Translations under genes and position numbers: made by a program
Assembly (NCBI RefSeq): GCF_016461785.1
Contig: NZ_JAEMUH010000007.1
Coordinates: 1 to 64,000 of the forward strand
Reading direction: 5' to 3'
Source: Marinomonas ostreistagni
GTDB lineage: Bacteria; Pseudomonadota; Gammaproteobacteria; Pseudomonadales; Marinomonadaceae
Length of the DNA: 64,000 bases
The notes under the pieces: generated by a model
The model's input: the letters and a program-made list of their open reading frames with translations, nothing else
What the model was told of the DNA's origin: nothing
The model's database searches: none
Shown here: positions 19,033 through 29,145 of the stretch, piece by piece
Numbering within the stretch: the first letter of the stretch is position 1
Layout of the letters: each line of letters begins with the position of its first letter

Positions 19033-19890
19033 ATGAGCAACGAAATTCTACAGAAAGTAAAAGAACTAACAAAAAACGGCCGCACTGAAGTCCCTCACTG
19101 GACTCCTCGCACTGCTGCTACTCGCTTTACCGACATCAGTGATATTGAAGGCATGCGCATTGCTGGAAAGCTAGCAGGCGAAGTACTTACTATGCTAGAG
19201 CCGTTTGTTGTACCTGGCGTTACCACTGATGAACTGGATATCATTGCGCACAACTACATTGTCAATGAACAGGGGGCGATCCCTGCACCGTTAAACTACC
19301 ACGGCTTTCCTAAATCTTGTTGCACATCTGTAAACGATGTTATCTGCCACGGCATTCCCAACGACAAAGCGCTCAAAAAGGGTGATATCGTTAATATCGA
19401 TATCACCATCATTAAAGATGGCTACTACGGTGATACGAGCAAGATGTTCTTTGCAGGCCCTGCTCTACCCCATGCTGAGCGCTTATGCAAAATCACTCAA
19501 GAAAGCCTTTATCTAGCCATCAAAATGGTTAAACCGGGCGTTCGTTTAGGCGATATTGGTGCTGCAATTTCTGATTTCGCACACAAAAACCACTACTCAA
19601 TTGTTGAAGAGTACTGTGGACACGGTATTGGAACCACCTTTCATGGAGAGCCTCAAGTTGCTCACTACGGTCGCCCAGGAACCGGCGTCATTCTGGAAGA
19701 AGGCATGACCTTTACTATCGAACCAATGGTTAATGCTGGTAAAAAACAGGTTAAGCACACTGGTCCAGATAACTGGATCGCAAAAACCAAAGACGGTCGT
19801 TTATCCGCCCAATACGAACACACCTTAATGGTTACTGCTGAAGGAGTAGAAATACTTACCTTACGCCCAGATGACAACATTTCTCTGTAA
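19033..19890 (+). CDS. map: Methionine aminopeptidase, type I
   Basis: Map removes the initiator Met from new proteins in the cytoplasm. The 285-aa protein is a pita-bread fold enzyme. Its metal ligands are visible in NIDITI (Asp), GDTSKMFF (Asp), GHGIGTTFHGEP (His), FTIEPM (Glu) and QYEHT (Glu). It carries about 20 extra N-terminal residues compared with the 264-aa E. coli form, including a Trp/Pro-containing stretch, and lacks a zinc-finger linker. It faces away from rpsB and is followed 29 bp later by glnD, an order also seen in E. coli and Pseudomonas. Confidence 0.96.
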   Translation: MSNEILQKVKELTKNGRTEVPHWTPRTAATRFTDISDIEGMRIAGKLAGEVLTMLEPFVVPGVTTDELDIIAHNYIVNEQGAIPAPLNYHGFPKSCCTSVNDVICHGIPNDKALKKGDIVNIDITIIKDGYYGDTSKMFFAGPALPHAERLCKITQESLYLAIKMVKPGVRLGDIGAAISDFAHKNHYSIVEEYCGHGIGTTFHGEPQVAHYGRPGTGVILEEGMTFTIEPMVNAGKKQVKHTGPDNWIAKTKDGRLSAQYEHTLMVTAEGVEILTLRPDDNISL

Positions 19891-19919
19891 CGAAAGTATT
19901 TCTAACGAAGAGGCCTGAC

Positions 19920-22619
19920 ATGGACTTTCCTGCTTTTCCTGATGCACCACCTTTGTTTAGTGATAATGAAAAAGAAATATTGGCGTCCACAAAAACCAAT
20001 GCCAAACACTTTCGAGAGCTCATCACTGAAAAGACAAAGGCTTACAATGATCTTTTCCATGATCTTTATCCCATCGAGAAGCTTGTAAAAGGGTTATCAG
20101 GCCTCTATGACGAGGTCATGAGCGCAGCATGGATACGTGCGGGCTTACATAAAGCCTCGTCAGTCGCAATGATCGCTGTAGGTGGCTACGGACGCAGTGA
20201 ACTTCACCCTAAGTCAGACATTGATCTACTTATATTATTGAAGGACGACTGCGCGCCCCCCACTGAAGAGATAGAAGCGTTTATCACATTCCTTTGGGAT
20301 CTCAAGCTGGATGTTGGTCATGCAGTTCGCACCATTACAGAATGCGCAGAGCTAGCCGCAAGTGACATCACAGTGATCACCAACCTTATCGAATCTAGAA
20401 CTTTATTCGGTGATTCTGAGCTTCTAGCAAACCTTAAGTTAAAGATCGATGTGAACCACATGTGGGACGGCCAATCTTTTTATCGTGCAAAGCTAGCCGA
20501 GCAAAAAGAACGCCATGCCAAGTATCAAAACACAGCATACAACCTAGAGCCGAACCTAAAAGAATGCCCTGGCGGCCTTCGCGATATGCAAGTCATTGAC
20601 TGGGTAGCAAAACGCCACCTGCATACCCATCGCCTTAGCGCATTGATCGAAAAACAATTTCTGTCAGAAGATGAATACACCCAAATCAAGGGTGCCGTTT
20701 CTCATCTTTGGCGTATTCGCTGGGCCCTTCATACCATCGTAGGACGAAAAGAAGACCGTCTGCTGTTTGATCACCAACGTACATTAGCTAAAGAATTTGG
20801 CTTTGATGATGAAGACTTGAAACGCAATGTCGAACGCTTCATGCAAGGTTATTACCAAAGTGTTGCAGCAATCCAGCAACTTAACGACTTGTTATTACAA
20901 CATTTTGAAGAGTCTTTTTTAAGCCTAGAACCTACTCCAAGCATTGAGACCATTAATGAGCGCTTTCAAATAACCAATGGTCAGCTAGAAGTACGTGATA
21001 GCGAAACGTTCACCAAAACGCCATCTGCAATGCTAGAAATGTATAAAATCATGGGCGAGCGTGGAGATATTACTGGCATTAGAGCCAATACAATGCGCGC
21101 TCTTAGGGATAACCTTGATATGGTGGATGAGTCTTATCGTAATGACCCAGTAAATACCGCCCTATTTCTCGACATTGTAGCCAGCCGCTACCGCATGACA
21201 AGCGTTCTACGCTCAATGAAGCATATTGGACTTTTAGGTCGCTACCTACCAGAATTCGGCGCCATTATTGGCCAAATGCAGCATGACCTTTTCCATATTT
21301 ACACTGTCGATGCTCACACCTTACAACTCGTCGAAAACCTGCGCCGCTTTTGGTTACCTGAAAGTCGCTCATTATTCCCTATTTCCTCTCAGGCGATTCG
21401 TCACGTTGCCAAAGTCGAGCTACTTTATATTGCGGGGCTTTACCACGACATAGCAAAAGGACGAGGTGGAGATCATTCGGAACTTGGCTGTGTGGACGCA
21501 AGGGACTTCTGTGAAAGACATGGGTTAAGCAAACATGAAACAGAGTTAATTGAGTGGCTAGTTCGACATCACTTATTAATGTCGGTCACTGCACAACGTA
21601 AGGACATTTCTGACCCTGAGGTAATCTGGGAATTCGCCAGCATTGTTAAAAATCAGGAGCGGCTGGACTACCTTTTCTTACTGACCGTAGCGGACATAAA
21701 CGCGACCAACCCGACTATGTGGAATAGCTGGAGAGCATCTCTAATGCGACAGCTGTACCTAGAAACAAAACGCGCTCTACGCCGTGGATTAGACTCCCCG
21801 ATTGATGCCGATATGCAAAGCGATGAACATAAACAACGTGCGCTAGAGATACTGATCGAGCGTAATGTTGACATTATGGAAGCTGAAAAAATCTGGGACG
21901 ATATCGAAGATGAATACTTCATTCGCTCAAATGGCGAGGAAATCGCTTGGAACACAGAAGCGATTCTACTTCATCGCCCAAGCACCAAACCATTGGTTGC
22001 CATTAGCCCTCTTGGTGGACGAAACTTCTCAGGAGCCAGCAAGGTTTTCATTTATACACCTATAGCTAGTCACCTATTTGCTGTCACTGCCGCATTGTTT
22101 GAACAAATGGGGCTAAATATTTTAGATGCAAAAATCAGCACCACAACAGACAATTACAGCCTCGATACGTTTGTTGTAATGGATAGCTCTGAAAGCAATG
22201 ATGTGAATTTGCACCTTGATCATGAGCGTATTGAACTCATGAAAAAAACCCTAATTGAGCAACTTGATTCACCTTCATTGTACGAAAGTGTGATTAAGCG
22301 TTTTACACCTAGACACTTAAAAATATTTAACGCGCCTTCTACGGTTCAATTTGTTAGTCAACCTGAAGAAGTGTGGTCTGCTTTAGAGGTCACAGCTCCG
22401 GACCGCCCTGGCCTACTCGCACTTATAGGCCAATTCTTTATGGAGCATGACCTGATGCTGCATAAAGCTAAGATTGCTACGCTGGGCGAGCGAGTAGAAG
22501 ACACCTTCTACATTACCGAAGAGAATGGTGATTTAATCGCAGATAGCGTACGAATGATGCACATTTGTGAAGCCCTAAAAAACAGTATTGACCGTTTTTC
22601 TCAAGCTACGGAACACTAA
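19920..22619 (+). CDS. glnD: Bifunctional uridylyltransferase/uridylyl-removing enzyme GlnD
   Basis: GlnD senses glutamine and adds or removes UMP on PII proteins (GlnB/GlnK), which in turn set glutamine synthetase activity and NtrB/NtrC signalling. The 899-aa protein has the nucleotidyltransferase motif GGYGRSELHPKSDIDLL (88-104; D100, D102). It also has a PII-uridylyltransferase helper region, an HD hydrolase motif (YHDIAKGRGGDH; H509, D510) and two C-terminal ACT domains (about 705-780 and 815-890, the latter with APDRPGLLALI). It lies between map and dapC. Confidence 0.97.
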   Translation: MDFPAFPDAPPLFSDNEKEILASTKTNAKHFRELITEKTKAYNDLFHDLYPIEKLVKGLSGLYDEVMSAAWIRAGLHKASSVAMIAVGGYGRSELHPKSDIDLLILLKDDCAPPTEEIEAFITFLWDLKLDVGHAVRTITECAELAASDITVITNLIESRTLFGDSELLANLKLKIDVNHMWDGQSFYRAKLAEQKERHAKYQNTAYNLEPNLKECPGGLRDMQVIDWVAKRHLHTHRLSALIEKQFLSEDEYTQIKGAVSHLWRIRWALHTIVGRKEDRLLFDHQRTLAKEFGFDDEDLKRNVERFMQGYYQSVAAIQQLNDLLLQHFEESFLSLEPTPSIETINERFQITNGQLEVRDSETFTKTPSAMLEMYKIMGERGDITGIRANTMRALRDNLDMVDESYRNDPVNTALFLDIVASRYRMTSVLRSMKHIGLLGRYLPEFGAIIGQMQHDLFHIYTVDAHTLQLVENLRRFWLPESRSLFPISSQAIRHVAKVELLYIAGLYHDIAKGRGGDHSELGCVDARDFCERHGLSKHETELIEWLVRHHLLMSVTAQRKDISDPEVIWEFASIVKNQERLDYLFLLTVADINATNPTMWNSWRASLMRQLYLETKRALRRGLDSPIDADMQSDEHKQRALEILIERNVDIMEAEKIWDDIEDEYFIRSNGEEIAWNTEAILLHRPSTKPLVAISPLGGRNFSGASKVFIYTPIASHLFAVTAALFEQMGLNILDAKISTTTDNYSLDTFVVMDSSESNDVNLHLDHERIELMKKTLIEQLDSPSLYESVIKRFTPRHLKIFNAPSTVQFVSQPEEVWSALEVTAPDRPGLLALIGQFFMEHDLMLHKAKIATLGERVEDTFYITEENGDLIADSVRMMHICEALKNSIDRFSQATEH

Positions 22620-22624
22620 ATTAC

Positions 22625-23818
22625 ATGAACCCCCTGATCCATTCTTTACACCCATACCCATTTCAGAAGCTTGCTGATCTGCTTACTTCTGTCACACCTA
22701 ACGCTGACTTACCATTGATTAAGTTAACCATTGGCGAGCCACAACACGATGCTCCAAGCATCGTGCTAGAAACTCTTAAAAATGCATTGGATGGCGTGTC
22801 AAAGTACCCATTGACGAAAGGGGAGAGCAGCCTTCGTGAAGCCATCTCTAGCTGGGCCATTAAACGTTTCAACTTGAACGAGCTAAACGCAGATACGCAA
22901 GTACTACCTGTAACCGGTACAAGGGAAGCACTGTTTGCCATTACTCAGGCCCTAGTCGGTGAGAAGCAAAGCCCTCTAGTAGTGAGTCCGAATCCGTTCT
23001 ACCAAATTTACGAGGGCGCTGGAATACTTGCTGGTGCTGAGCTGCATTACTTACCATGTGATGCAGAAAATCAATACAAAATCGACTATCAAGCAGTTTC
23101 TGAGGACGTGTGGGCACGCTGTGAAGTGCTATTCGTTTGCTCTCCTAACAATCCTGCAGGCTCAGTAACGACACTAGACGAATACCGTTTCCTACTCGAA
23201 AAAGCCAAGCAATTCAATTTTGCCATCATTGCCGATGAATGTTACTCGGAGATTTATTTTGAAGAGAAACCACTTGGACTACTGGACGCCTGCGTGCAGC
23301 TTGGCAATGACGATTACGACAATTGCCTAATCTTCCAATCGCTATCAAAGCGCTCAAACCTACCTGGACTTCGTTCAGGGTTTGTTGCTGGGGACGCAAA
23401 ACTGCTTAAGCCATTTTTGCAATACCGTACTTACCATGGCTGCGCGATGCCTCTTCATCATCAAATGGCTTCCATCACAGCATGGAACGATGAAGAGCAT
23501 GTTGCCAATAACCGCGAAATTTATGGCCGTAAATTTGATCAAGTATTAGAGATTCTCACACCTGTTATGGCTGTCGAGAAACCAGAAGCTGGTTTTTATC
23601 TGTGGCCCAAACTGCCGATGAGCGATGAGGATTTCTGCATCAAACTTTACCAAGAAGAATCTGTTTTAGTTCTTCCTGGTAGTTACCTTGGTCGCGAAGT
23701 AAACGGCCGAAACCCTGGGCAAAACCATGTCCGCATGGCTCTTGTCGCGGAAGAATCTGAATGCGTTGAAGCTGCTCAGCGCATTGCACGTTTTATGAAA
23801 AAACACCAAAACCTTTAA
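22625..23818 (+). CDS. dapC: Succinyldiaminopimelate transaminase
   Basis: DapC makes N-succinyl-L,L-diaminopimelate from the 2-amino-6-keto acid in the succinylase branch of lysine and peptidoglycan synthesis. The 397-aa protein is a fold-type I PLP aminotransferase with the Schiff-base Lys in SLSKRSNLPGL (K242), the CSPNNPAGS segment that precedes the PLP Asp (DECYSE), and a C-terminal Arg region. The dapC assignment rests on its place between glnD and dapD, as in Pseudomonas. By sequence alone it could be another class I/II aminotransferase. It starts 5 bp after glnD. Confidence 0.9.
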   Translation: MNPLIHSLHPYPFQKLADLLTSVTPNADLPLIKLTIGEPQHDAPSIVLETLKNALDGVSKYPLTKGESSLREAISSWAIKRFNLNELNADTQVLPVTGTREALFAITQALVGEKQSPLVVSPNPFYQIYEGAGILAGAELHYLPCDAENQYKIDYQAVSEDVWARCEVLFVCSPNNPAGSVTTLDEYRFLLEKAKQFNFAIIADECYSEIYFEEKPLGLLDACVQLGNDDYDNCLIFQSLSKRSNLPGLRSGFVAGDAKLLKPFLQYRTYHGCAMPLHHQMASITAWNDEEHVANNREIYGRKFDQVLEILTPVMAVEKPEAGFYLWPKLPMSDEDFCIKLYQEESVLVLPGSYLGREVNGRNPGQNHVRMALVAEESECVEAAQRIARFMKKHQNL

Positions 23819-23845
23819 TATCTATTTTTAGGAGCACTTACTCTA

Positions 23846-24883
23846 ATGAGCGACTCTACTTTTGCAATTGGCCTTGGCATTGGCACACAAAACAAAGAAG
23901 GTACTTGGTTAGAAGTTTTCTACCCATCGCCACTTGTTTCTCCAGAGCAAAGCATCATTGCTGCAGTGAAAGAAAGCACCAACTACGAAGGTGGCAACGC
24001 TACACTAGTACTAGACGAAAGCGACCTAAACCGTCTGCACCTTGCTTTACTTAAAGCTGGCCACATTGAATTAGCGGAACGTGCATCACGCCTTAAGCCT
24101 TCTTCACAGCCAGTAGTTCTTTGTGTATTAGACACAGATGAAGCGCCAGCTAACCCAGCTGAAGTGTACTTGAAACTACAGCTAATCTCACATCGCCAAG
24201 TTCAACCACACAACACTAAACTTGACGGCATGTTTGGCCTTCTAGTGAATACTGCATGGACCAGCGAAGGCCCTATCGATGTACGTGAATTGGCTGATCG
24301 TCAACTAAGCGCTCGCATGGAAGGCCGTACTATCGAGGTATTCAGTGTAGACAAGTTCCCTAAAATGGCGAACTTCGTCGTACCTACAGGCGTTCGTATC
24401 GGTGATGCAGCTCGCATTCGTCTTGGTGCTCACCTTGGTGAAGGCACAACAGTTATGCACGAAGGCTTCGTAAACTTCAACGCAGGTACTCTAGGTACTA
24501 GCATGGTTGAAGGTCGTATTTCTGCGGGCGTTGTTGTGGGTAACGGCTCTGACCTTGGCGGTGGCTGTTCAACAATGGGCACACTTTCTGGTGGCGGTAA
24601 CATCGTGATCGCAGTGGGTGAAGAATGTCTAATTGGTGCAAACGCTGGTATCGGCATCGGTCTTGGTGATCGCTGTACAGTGGAGTCAGGCCTTTACATT
24701 ACTGCTGGCTCTAAGGTTGCGGTACTAGATGAAAACAACGAAGTCGTTTCTGTTGTTAAAGCTCGTGAGCTATCTGGTCAGTCTGATCTTCTATTCCGTC
24801 GTAACTCAGAAACAGGTGCGATCGAATGTAAGACAAACAAAACAGCGATTGCTCTAAACGAAGCACTACACGCACACAACTAA
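23846..24883 (+). CDS. dapD: Tetrahydrodipicolinate N-succinyltransferase (long form)
   Basis: DapD uses succinyl-CoA to acylate tetrahydrodipicolinate, opening the ring for the succinylase lysine pathway. The 345-aa protein is the long type found in Pseudomonas and relatives rather than the ~274-aa enteric type. It has an N-terminal domain of about 180 residues followed by a left-handed beta-helix (about 185-300) with hexapeptide repeats such as VRIGDAARIRLGAH and LIGANAGIGIGLG. AGGAG lies about 11 nt before the ATG. A strong terminator follows. Confidence 0.95.
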   Translation: MSDSTFAIGLGIGTQNKEGTWLEVFYPSPLVSPEQSIIAAVKESTNYEGGNATLVLDESDLNRLHLALLKAGHIELAERASRLKPSSQPVVLCVLDTDEAPANPAEVYLKLQLISHRQVQPHNTKLDGMFGLLVNTAWTSEGPIDVRELADRQLSARMEGRTIEVFSVDKFPKMANFVVPTGVRIGDAARIRLGAHLGEGTTVMHEGFVNFNAGTLGTSMVEGRISAGVVVGNGSDLGGGCSTMGTLSGGGNIVIAVGEECLIGANAGIGIGLGDRCTVESGLYITAGSKVAVLDENNEVVSVVKARELSGQSDLLFRRNSETGAIECKTNKTAIALNEALHAHN

Positions 24884-24900
24884 TACCATTAGTTCATACC

Positions 24901-24937
24901 AATGGCGAAGCTCTTGTAAGAGCTTCGCCATTCTTTT
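24901..24937 (+). terminator. Intrinsic terminator after dapD
   Basis: A perfect 15-bp inverted repeat (24901-24915 with 24918-24932) with a very short loop is followed by TTCTTTT. It ends the map-glnD-dapC-dapD unit. Confidence 0.85.
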
Positions 24938-24974
24938 GACTAAAGAGAAGCATGGCGAATAATAGGACTAGAAC

Positions 24975-25322
24975 ATGACTACTATTTACGGCATCAAAAA
25001 CTGTGACACCATGAAGAAAGCATTTCGCTGGCTTGATGAACGCAATATTGAGTATACCTTTCATGATTACCGTAAAGACGGCTTAGATCGAGAGTTACTA
25101 ACTCGCTGGATCGAGCAACTTGGCTGGGAAGCGATTGTAAATAAACGCGGAACCACTTGGCGAAAGCTAACACCAGAAACGCAAGCCGCTATGAGCGATC
25201 AGACAGCAGTAGAAGTATTACTTGAGCAACCAGCCATCATTAAACGGCCACTGCTTGATCACAATCAGTCTCTAACTCTAGGCTTTAAAGAAGCTGACTA
25301 CAACGCTATCTTTAAACAATAA
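24975..25322 (+). CDS. ArsC/Spx-family thioredoxin-fold protein (YffB-like)
   Basis: This 115-aa protein has the YffB branch features of the ArsC/Spx family: TIYGIKNCDTMKKA with a single active-site-like Cys (C10), then KRGTTWRKL and IKRPLL. It has the fold of arsenate reductase, but family members near dapE have no proven arsenate role. A glutathione-dependent thiol reductase has been suggested for YffB. It lies between dapD and dapE, an arrangement also seen in other gammaproteobacteria. AGGA precedes the ATG by 7 nt. Its stop is only 2 bp from the stop of the convergent lipoprotein gene. Confidence 0.88.
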   Translation: MTTIYGIKNCDTMKKAFRWLDERNIEYTFHDYRKDGLDRELLTRWIEQLGWEAIVNKRGTTWRKLTPETQAAMSDQTAVEVLLEQPAIIKRPLLDHNQSLTLGFKEADYNAIFKQ

Positions 25323-25324
25323 CC

Positions 25325-25537
25325 TTATTCAGTAATCACCGGAATATAATAAGCTCTCTCAGATGTATTCGGGGCGTCTGAACGATGAACTGGGTAGGCT
25401 TTAGGTGCCATATTCGTAGGTCGATCAGAAGTAACAACAGGAACATAATATGCTTCCTGAGTGAGGGACTTTGACCCGCCAAGCAATGAGCATCCGGCCA
25501 ACAAACACGCTAGCAAGCCAAGCAAACTGAATTTCAT
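25325..25537 (-). CDS. Small lipoprotein with repeated AY-x-P/V motif
   Basis: This 70-aa product has a lipoprotein signal peptide (MKFSLLGLLACLLAGC; lipobox LAGC, Cys16). The mature part is short and repetitive: AYYVPVV, then AYPVHRSDAP, then AYYIPVI, separated by polar linkers. The ATG at 25537 is chosen because it has AAGGA 7 nt upstream and opens directly on the signal peptide; the longer frame (to 25582) adds a charged segment without sense. It is on the strand opposite to its neighbours and faces away from dapE. The function is unknown; it is probably an envelope protein. Confidence 0.7.
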   Translation of the reverse strand: MKFSLLGLLACLLAGCSLLGGSKSLTQEAYYVPVVTSDRPTNMAPKAYPVHRSDAPNTSERAYYIPVITE

Positions 25538-25599
25538 TATGTCATCCTTATCAGGCTCTGAGATACTTGGTAAGGTAACCAAACATGTTGCAAAGGTAA

Positions 25600-26742
<1,143 letters not shown>

Positions 26743-26749
26743 GCCCATC

Positions 26750-27025
26750 GTGAGCAAAGCAACCTCCTTCATTCATTCTTTGGCCATGAAGCTTGGCAGA
26801 AACCCTAAGCTAGCACTTATTAAGTTGATTCAGGGAGGCTTGCTGTTTGCATTCGGTGTACTCATGATATTCGTCGCTAACAATCTCGTGGTTGACTCCA
26901 TTCAACGTGAAATCATTGCTCTAGTTGGTCTGGCCTTAGCTGCTGCCGGTGTACTTTGGTCATTGGTTGGCTATCTATCCATGAGTGTTTTACGCATCTA
27001 TCACATGTTAAATAAGAAGGATTAA
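26750..27025 (+). CDS. Small two-helix membrane protein, unknown function
   Basis: This 91-aa protein has a basic N-terminus and two predicted membrane helices (about 28-46 and 57-78). It starts with GTG 7 bp after dapE, with only a weak ribosome binding site. An in-frame ATG at 26786 is an alternative and would shorten it by 12 residues. It is followed 4 bp later by another unknown gene, so the two are probably expressed with dapE. No family was recognised. Confidence 0.65.
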   Translation: MSKATSFIHSLAMKLGRNPKLALIKLIQGGLLFAFGVLMIFVANNLVVDSIQREIIALVGLALAAAGVLWSLVGYLSMSVLRIYHMLNKKD

Positions 27026-27029
27026 TCCG

Positions 27030-27404
27030 ATGCAGCCTGATATCGAAATCTATCTGCTGTCCTGCCCGACTGATCGCATCATACGTTGGCTGGAACAAGA
27101 CTTCTCTGTAAATGAGGTGCGTACTTCCAGCGACGCTTCCATCAAAGTAACACTTACCTTTAATGGACACAGTATCCCCGTCACAATATTAGAGAAAGCT
27201 GCTGGAAAACGCTTTACATCCATATGGTTTGATTCTGATCGAACCCCATGGGAGAGCGATATGGATTGCGCAAGGTATGCTTTTGAAAAACTTAATTGTG
27301 AAGTGCGATGCAACTATCAAGGATGGCAGGAAGACGGTCAAGACGACCCTGACCTTTGGTGGCGAATCAACGATCATGGTGAAGGCCCTTACATTTGGCG
27401 CTAA
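27030..27404 (+). CDS. Conserved hypothetical protein, acidic and Trp-rich
   Basis: This 124-aa cytoplasmic-looking protein has no signal peptide or membrane segment. It starts with IEIYLLSCPTDRIIRWLEQ and has a central WFDSDRTPWESDMDCAR segment. The acidic C-terminus contains several Trp residues and ends DHGEGPYIWR. AAGGA lies 8 nt before the ATG. It sits between the dapE-linked membrane gene and panD. Codon use looks like that of its neighbours, and the spacing suggests a real gene. The function is unknown. Confidence 0.7.
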   Translation: MQPDIEIYLLSCPTDRIIRWLEQDFSVNEVRTSSDASIKVTLTFNGHSIPVTILEKAAGKRFTSIWFDSDRTPWESDMDCARYAFEKLNCEVRCNYQGWQEDGQDDPDLWWRINDHGEGPYIWR

Positions 27405-27440
27405 TCCAGCCACGAACACATCCAGAATAAGAGAATTTTT

Positions 27441-27821
27441 ATGCAAATTACTATGCTGAAAGGCAAACTTCACATGGCATCTGTAACCCAAGCTGAGCTA
27501 TGGTACGACGGCTCATGTGCGATCGATAGCGACTTGGTGAAGCTTGCGGGTTTACGTGAGTTTGAAAAAATTGATATCTATAATGTAGATAATGGTGAGC
27601 GCTTCCATACATATGTAATTTTAGCGGAGGCCGGTTCAGGGACAATTTCTATGAATGGCGCCGCAGCAAGACGAGTACAAGTTGGCGATCGAGTGATTAT
27701 CGCTGCCTACGCACAGATGGATGAAGCAGAAGCAAACAACTTTAAGCCCAAATTAGTATATTGCAACAAAGACAATACGGTTGAACGCACGGCGAATACA
27801 ATACCTGTTCAAGTCGACTGA
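27441..27821 (+). CDS. panD: Aspartate 1-decarboxylase
   Basis: PanD makes beta-alanine from aspartate for pantothenate and coenzyme A. It is made as a proenzyme and cleaves itself between Gly24 and Ser25 (WYDGSC), producing the pyruvoyl group. The 126-aa length and conserved [22 protein letters not shown] and VIIAAYA segments match the family. It is followed by a bidirectional terminator shared with tpx. Confidence 0.97.
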   Translation: MQITMLKGKLHMASVTQAELWYDGSCAIDSDLVKLAGLREFEKIDIYNVDNGERFHTYVILAEAGSGTISMNGAAARRVQVGDRVIIAAYAQMDEAEANNFKPKLVYCNKDNTVERTANTIPVQVD

Positions 27822-27842
27822 TAATCGACCATAACAGAAATA

Positions 27843-27870
27843 AAAAAAGGTCGCTAAAGCGACCTTTTTT
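27843..27870. terminator. Bidirectional terminator between panD and tpx
   Basis: A perfect 13-bp inverted repeat (27843-27855 with 27858-27870) is flanked by A6 and T6, so it ends both the panD transcript (plus) and the tpx transcript (minus). Confidence 0.88.
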
Positions 27871-27891
27871 GTCATATGCTGCTAATGAGGC

Positions 27892-28389
27892 TTATTTAGT
27901 CGCTGCCAATGCCGCTTCATAATCAGGCTCTTCTGCTGTCTCAGCTACCTGCTCAGTGTATACCACCTCACCTTGCTCATTGATTACAACTACCGAACGA
28001 GAAAGCAACCCAGTCAATGGACCTGTTGTAAACTCTACACCGTAGTCTTTACCAAACGAAGAGCGGAAGCTTGAGCCTGACTCTACGTTTTCCAGACCTT
28101 CTGCGCCACAAAAGCGTGCAGCAGCAAAAGGAAGGTCTGCCGACACACAAAGAACTACAGTATTCTCAAGACTTGATAATGCTTCATTAAACTTACGTAC
28201 AGATGTAGCACAAACACCGGTATCGACAGATGGAAAAATATTAAGCACTAGTTTCTTGCCAGCGTAGTCAGCAAGAGAAGTTGTAGATAAATCCGTTTTA
28301 ACTAGTTCAAAATTGACTGCATTTGAACCCACTTTAGGTAATTCACCGATTGTTTCAAATGAGTTACCTTGTAATGTTACTGTTGCCAT
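27892..28389 (-). CDS. tpx: Thiol peroxidase (2-Cys peroxiredoxin)
   Basis: Tpx reduces H2O2 and alkyl hydroperoxides using thioredoxin. The 165-aa protein has the peroxidatic Cys in SVDTGVCATSVRKF (C60) and a resolving Cys in AARFCGAEG (C94), the atypical 2-Cys arrangement. The ATG at 28389 has AGAGGA 4 nt upstream and matches the E. coli start (MSQTVHFQGN type). The longer frame from a GTG at 28419 is less likely. It lies 40 bp after the cold-shock-domain gene on the same strand. Confidence 0.96.
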   Translation of the reverse strand: MATVTLQGNSFETIGELPKVGSNAVNFELVKTDLSTTSLADYAGKKLVLNIFPSVDTGVCATSVRKFNEALSSLENTVVLCVSADLPFAAARFCGAEGLENVESGSSFRSSFGKDYGVEFTTGPLTGLLSRSVVVINEQGEVVYTEQVAETAEEPDYEAALAATK

Positions 28390-28429
28390 AATGTCCTCTC
28401 TTAAGATGATGCGATTCACTGCATCGTTT

Positions 28430-28858
28430 TTAACTTTTTACAATGGAAACGTTTTCCGCTTGCTTACCTTTTTCACCTTCTGTAACGGTGAAACGAACTT
28501 TCTGCCCTTCGATCAGGAAGCGTCGACCACGACCTCGGATTGCACGGTAATGCACAAACACATCATCACCGTTATCCATCGTAAGGAAACCAAATCCCTT
28601 AGAAGAATTAAACCACTTAACTGTACCTAACTCACGATCGTCATTTTCTTCCTCAGTGTGCACGTCATCAGAAGATTCTGAACGCTCACCCGCACTGGCA
28701 TTAGACAACACTGAACCAAGGTATACGGTAATGAATGTCACAAGAAAATAAATAACGTAATACTCTCCAATTTCAGCCTTAACCAAAGGCGCAATAATTA
28801 GAGGTGTTACAAGGGCAAATATAAGACTGACTAATAAAGCACGTACTGATAAAAACAT
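28430..28858 (-). CDS. Membrane-anchored cold-shock-domain protein
   Basis: This 142-aa protein has two hydrophobic segments (about 6-26 and 33-50), then an acidic Ser/Glu linker (about 55-76), then one cold-shock domain (78-140). The domain has both RNA-binding motifs, KGFGFL (87-92) and VFVHY (100-104). Normal CspA proteins are ~70 aa and soluble. Here the nucleic-acid-binding domain should be tethered on the cytoplasmic face of the inner membrane. AAGGA precedes the ATG. The A+T-rich 287-bp region upstream may hold a long cold-shock-type leader, but this is not shown. Role unknown. Confidence 0.88.
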   Translation of the reverse strand: MFLSVRALLVSLIFALVTPLIIAPLVKAEIGEYYVIYFLVTFITVYLGSVLSNASAGERSESSDDVHTEEENDDRELGTVKWFNSSKGFGFLTMDNGDDVFVHYRAIRGRGRRFLIEGQKVRFTVTEGEKGKQAENVSIVKS

Positions 28859-29145
28859 GGTAGTTCCTTGAATATGTTTACTAATTTTTTGTTATAAATT
28901 CCTAAATGTATACTGACTTAGTGTAGCAGTGCACTTAAATTAAACTCCAAACAATACTCACTATCAAAAAAGAGCCTACTATCCATTGAAATTTAATCAA
29001 GACATCACCATAAACAACTTATTAAAGCATAGAAATGTCAGCAAAAATCACGCCAAAATACTTATATGACACATACCAGAAATCTGAATTGGTAAAGATT
29101 ATTAAGTACTTAGCACATTAGAAGACTACCATATAGCAGCCATCT
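28859..29145. other. A+T-rich divergent gap between the cold-shock gene and slyX
   Basis: This 287-bp region must carry the start signals of two divergent genes. On the minus strand a TATAAC sits about 35 bp before the cold-shock gene, with AAGTCA 17 bp further upstream, a poor match. No open frame, repeat or clear hairpin was found. Confidence 0.45.
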
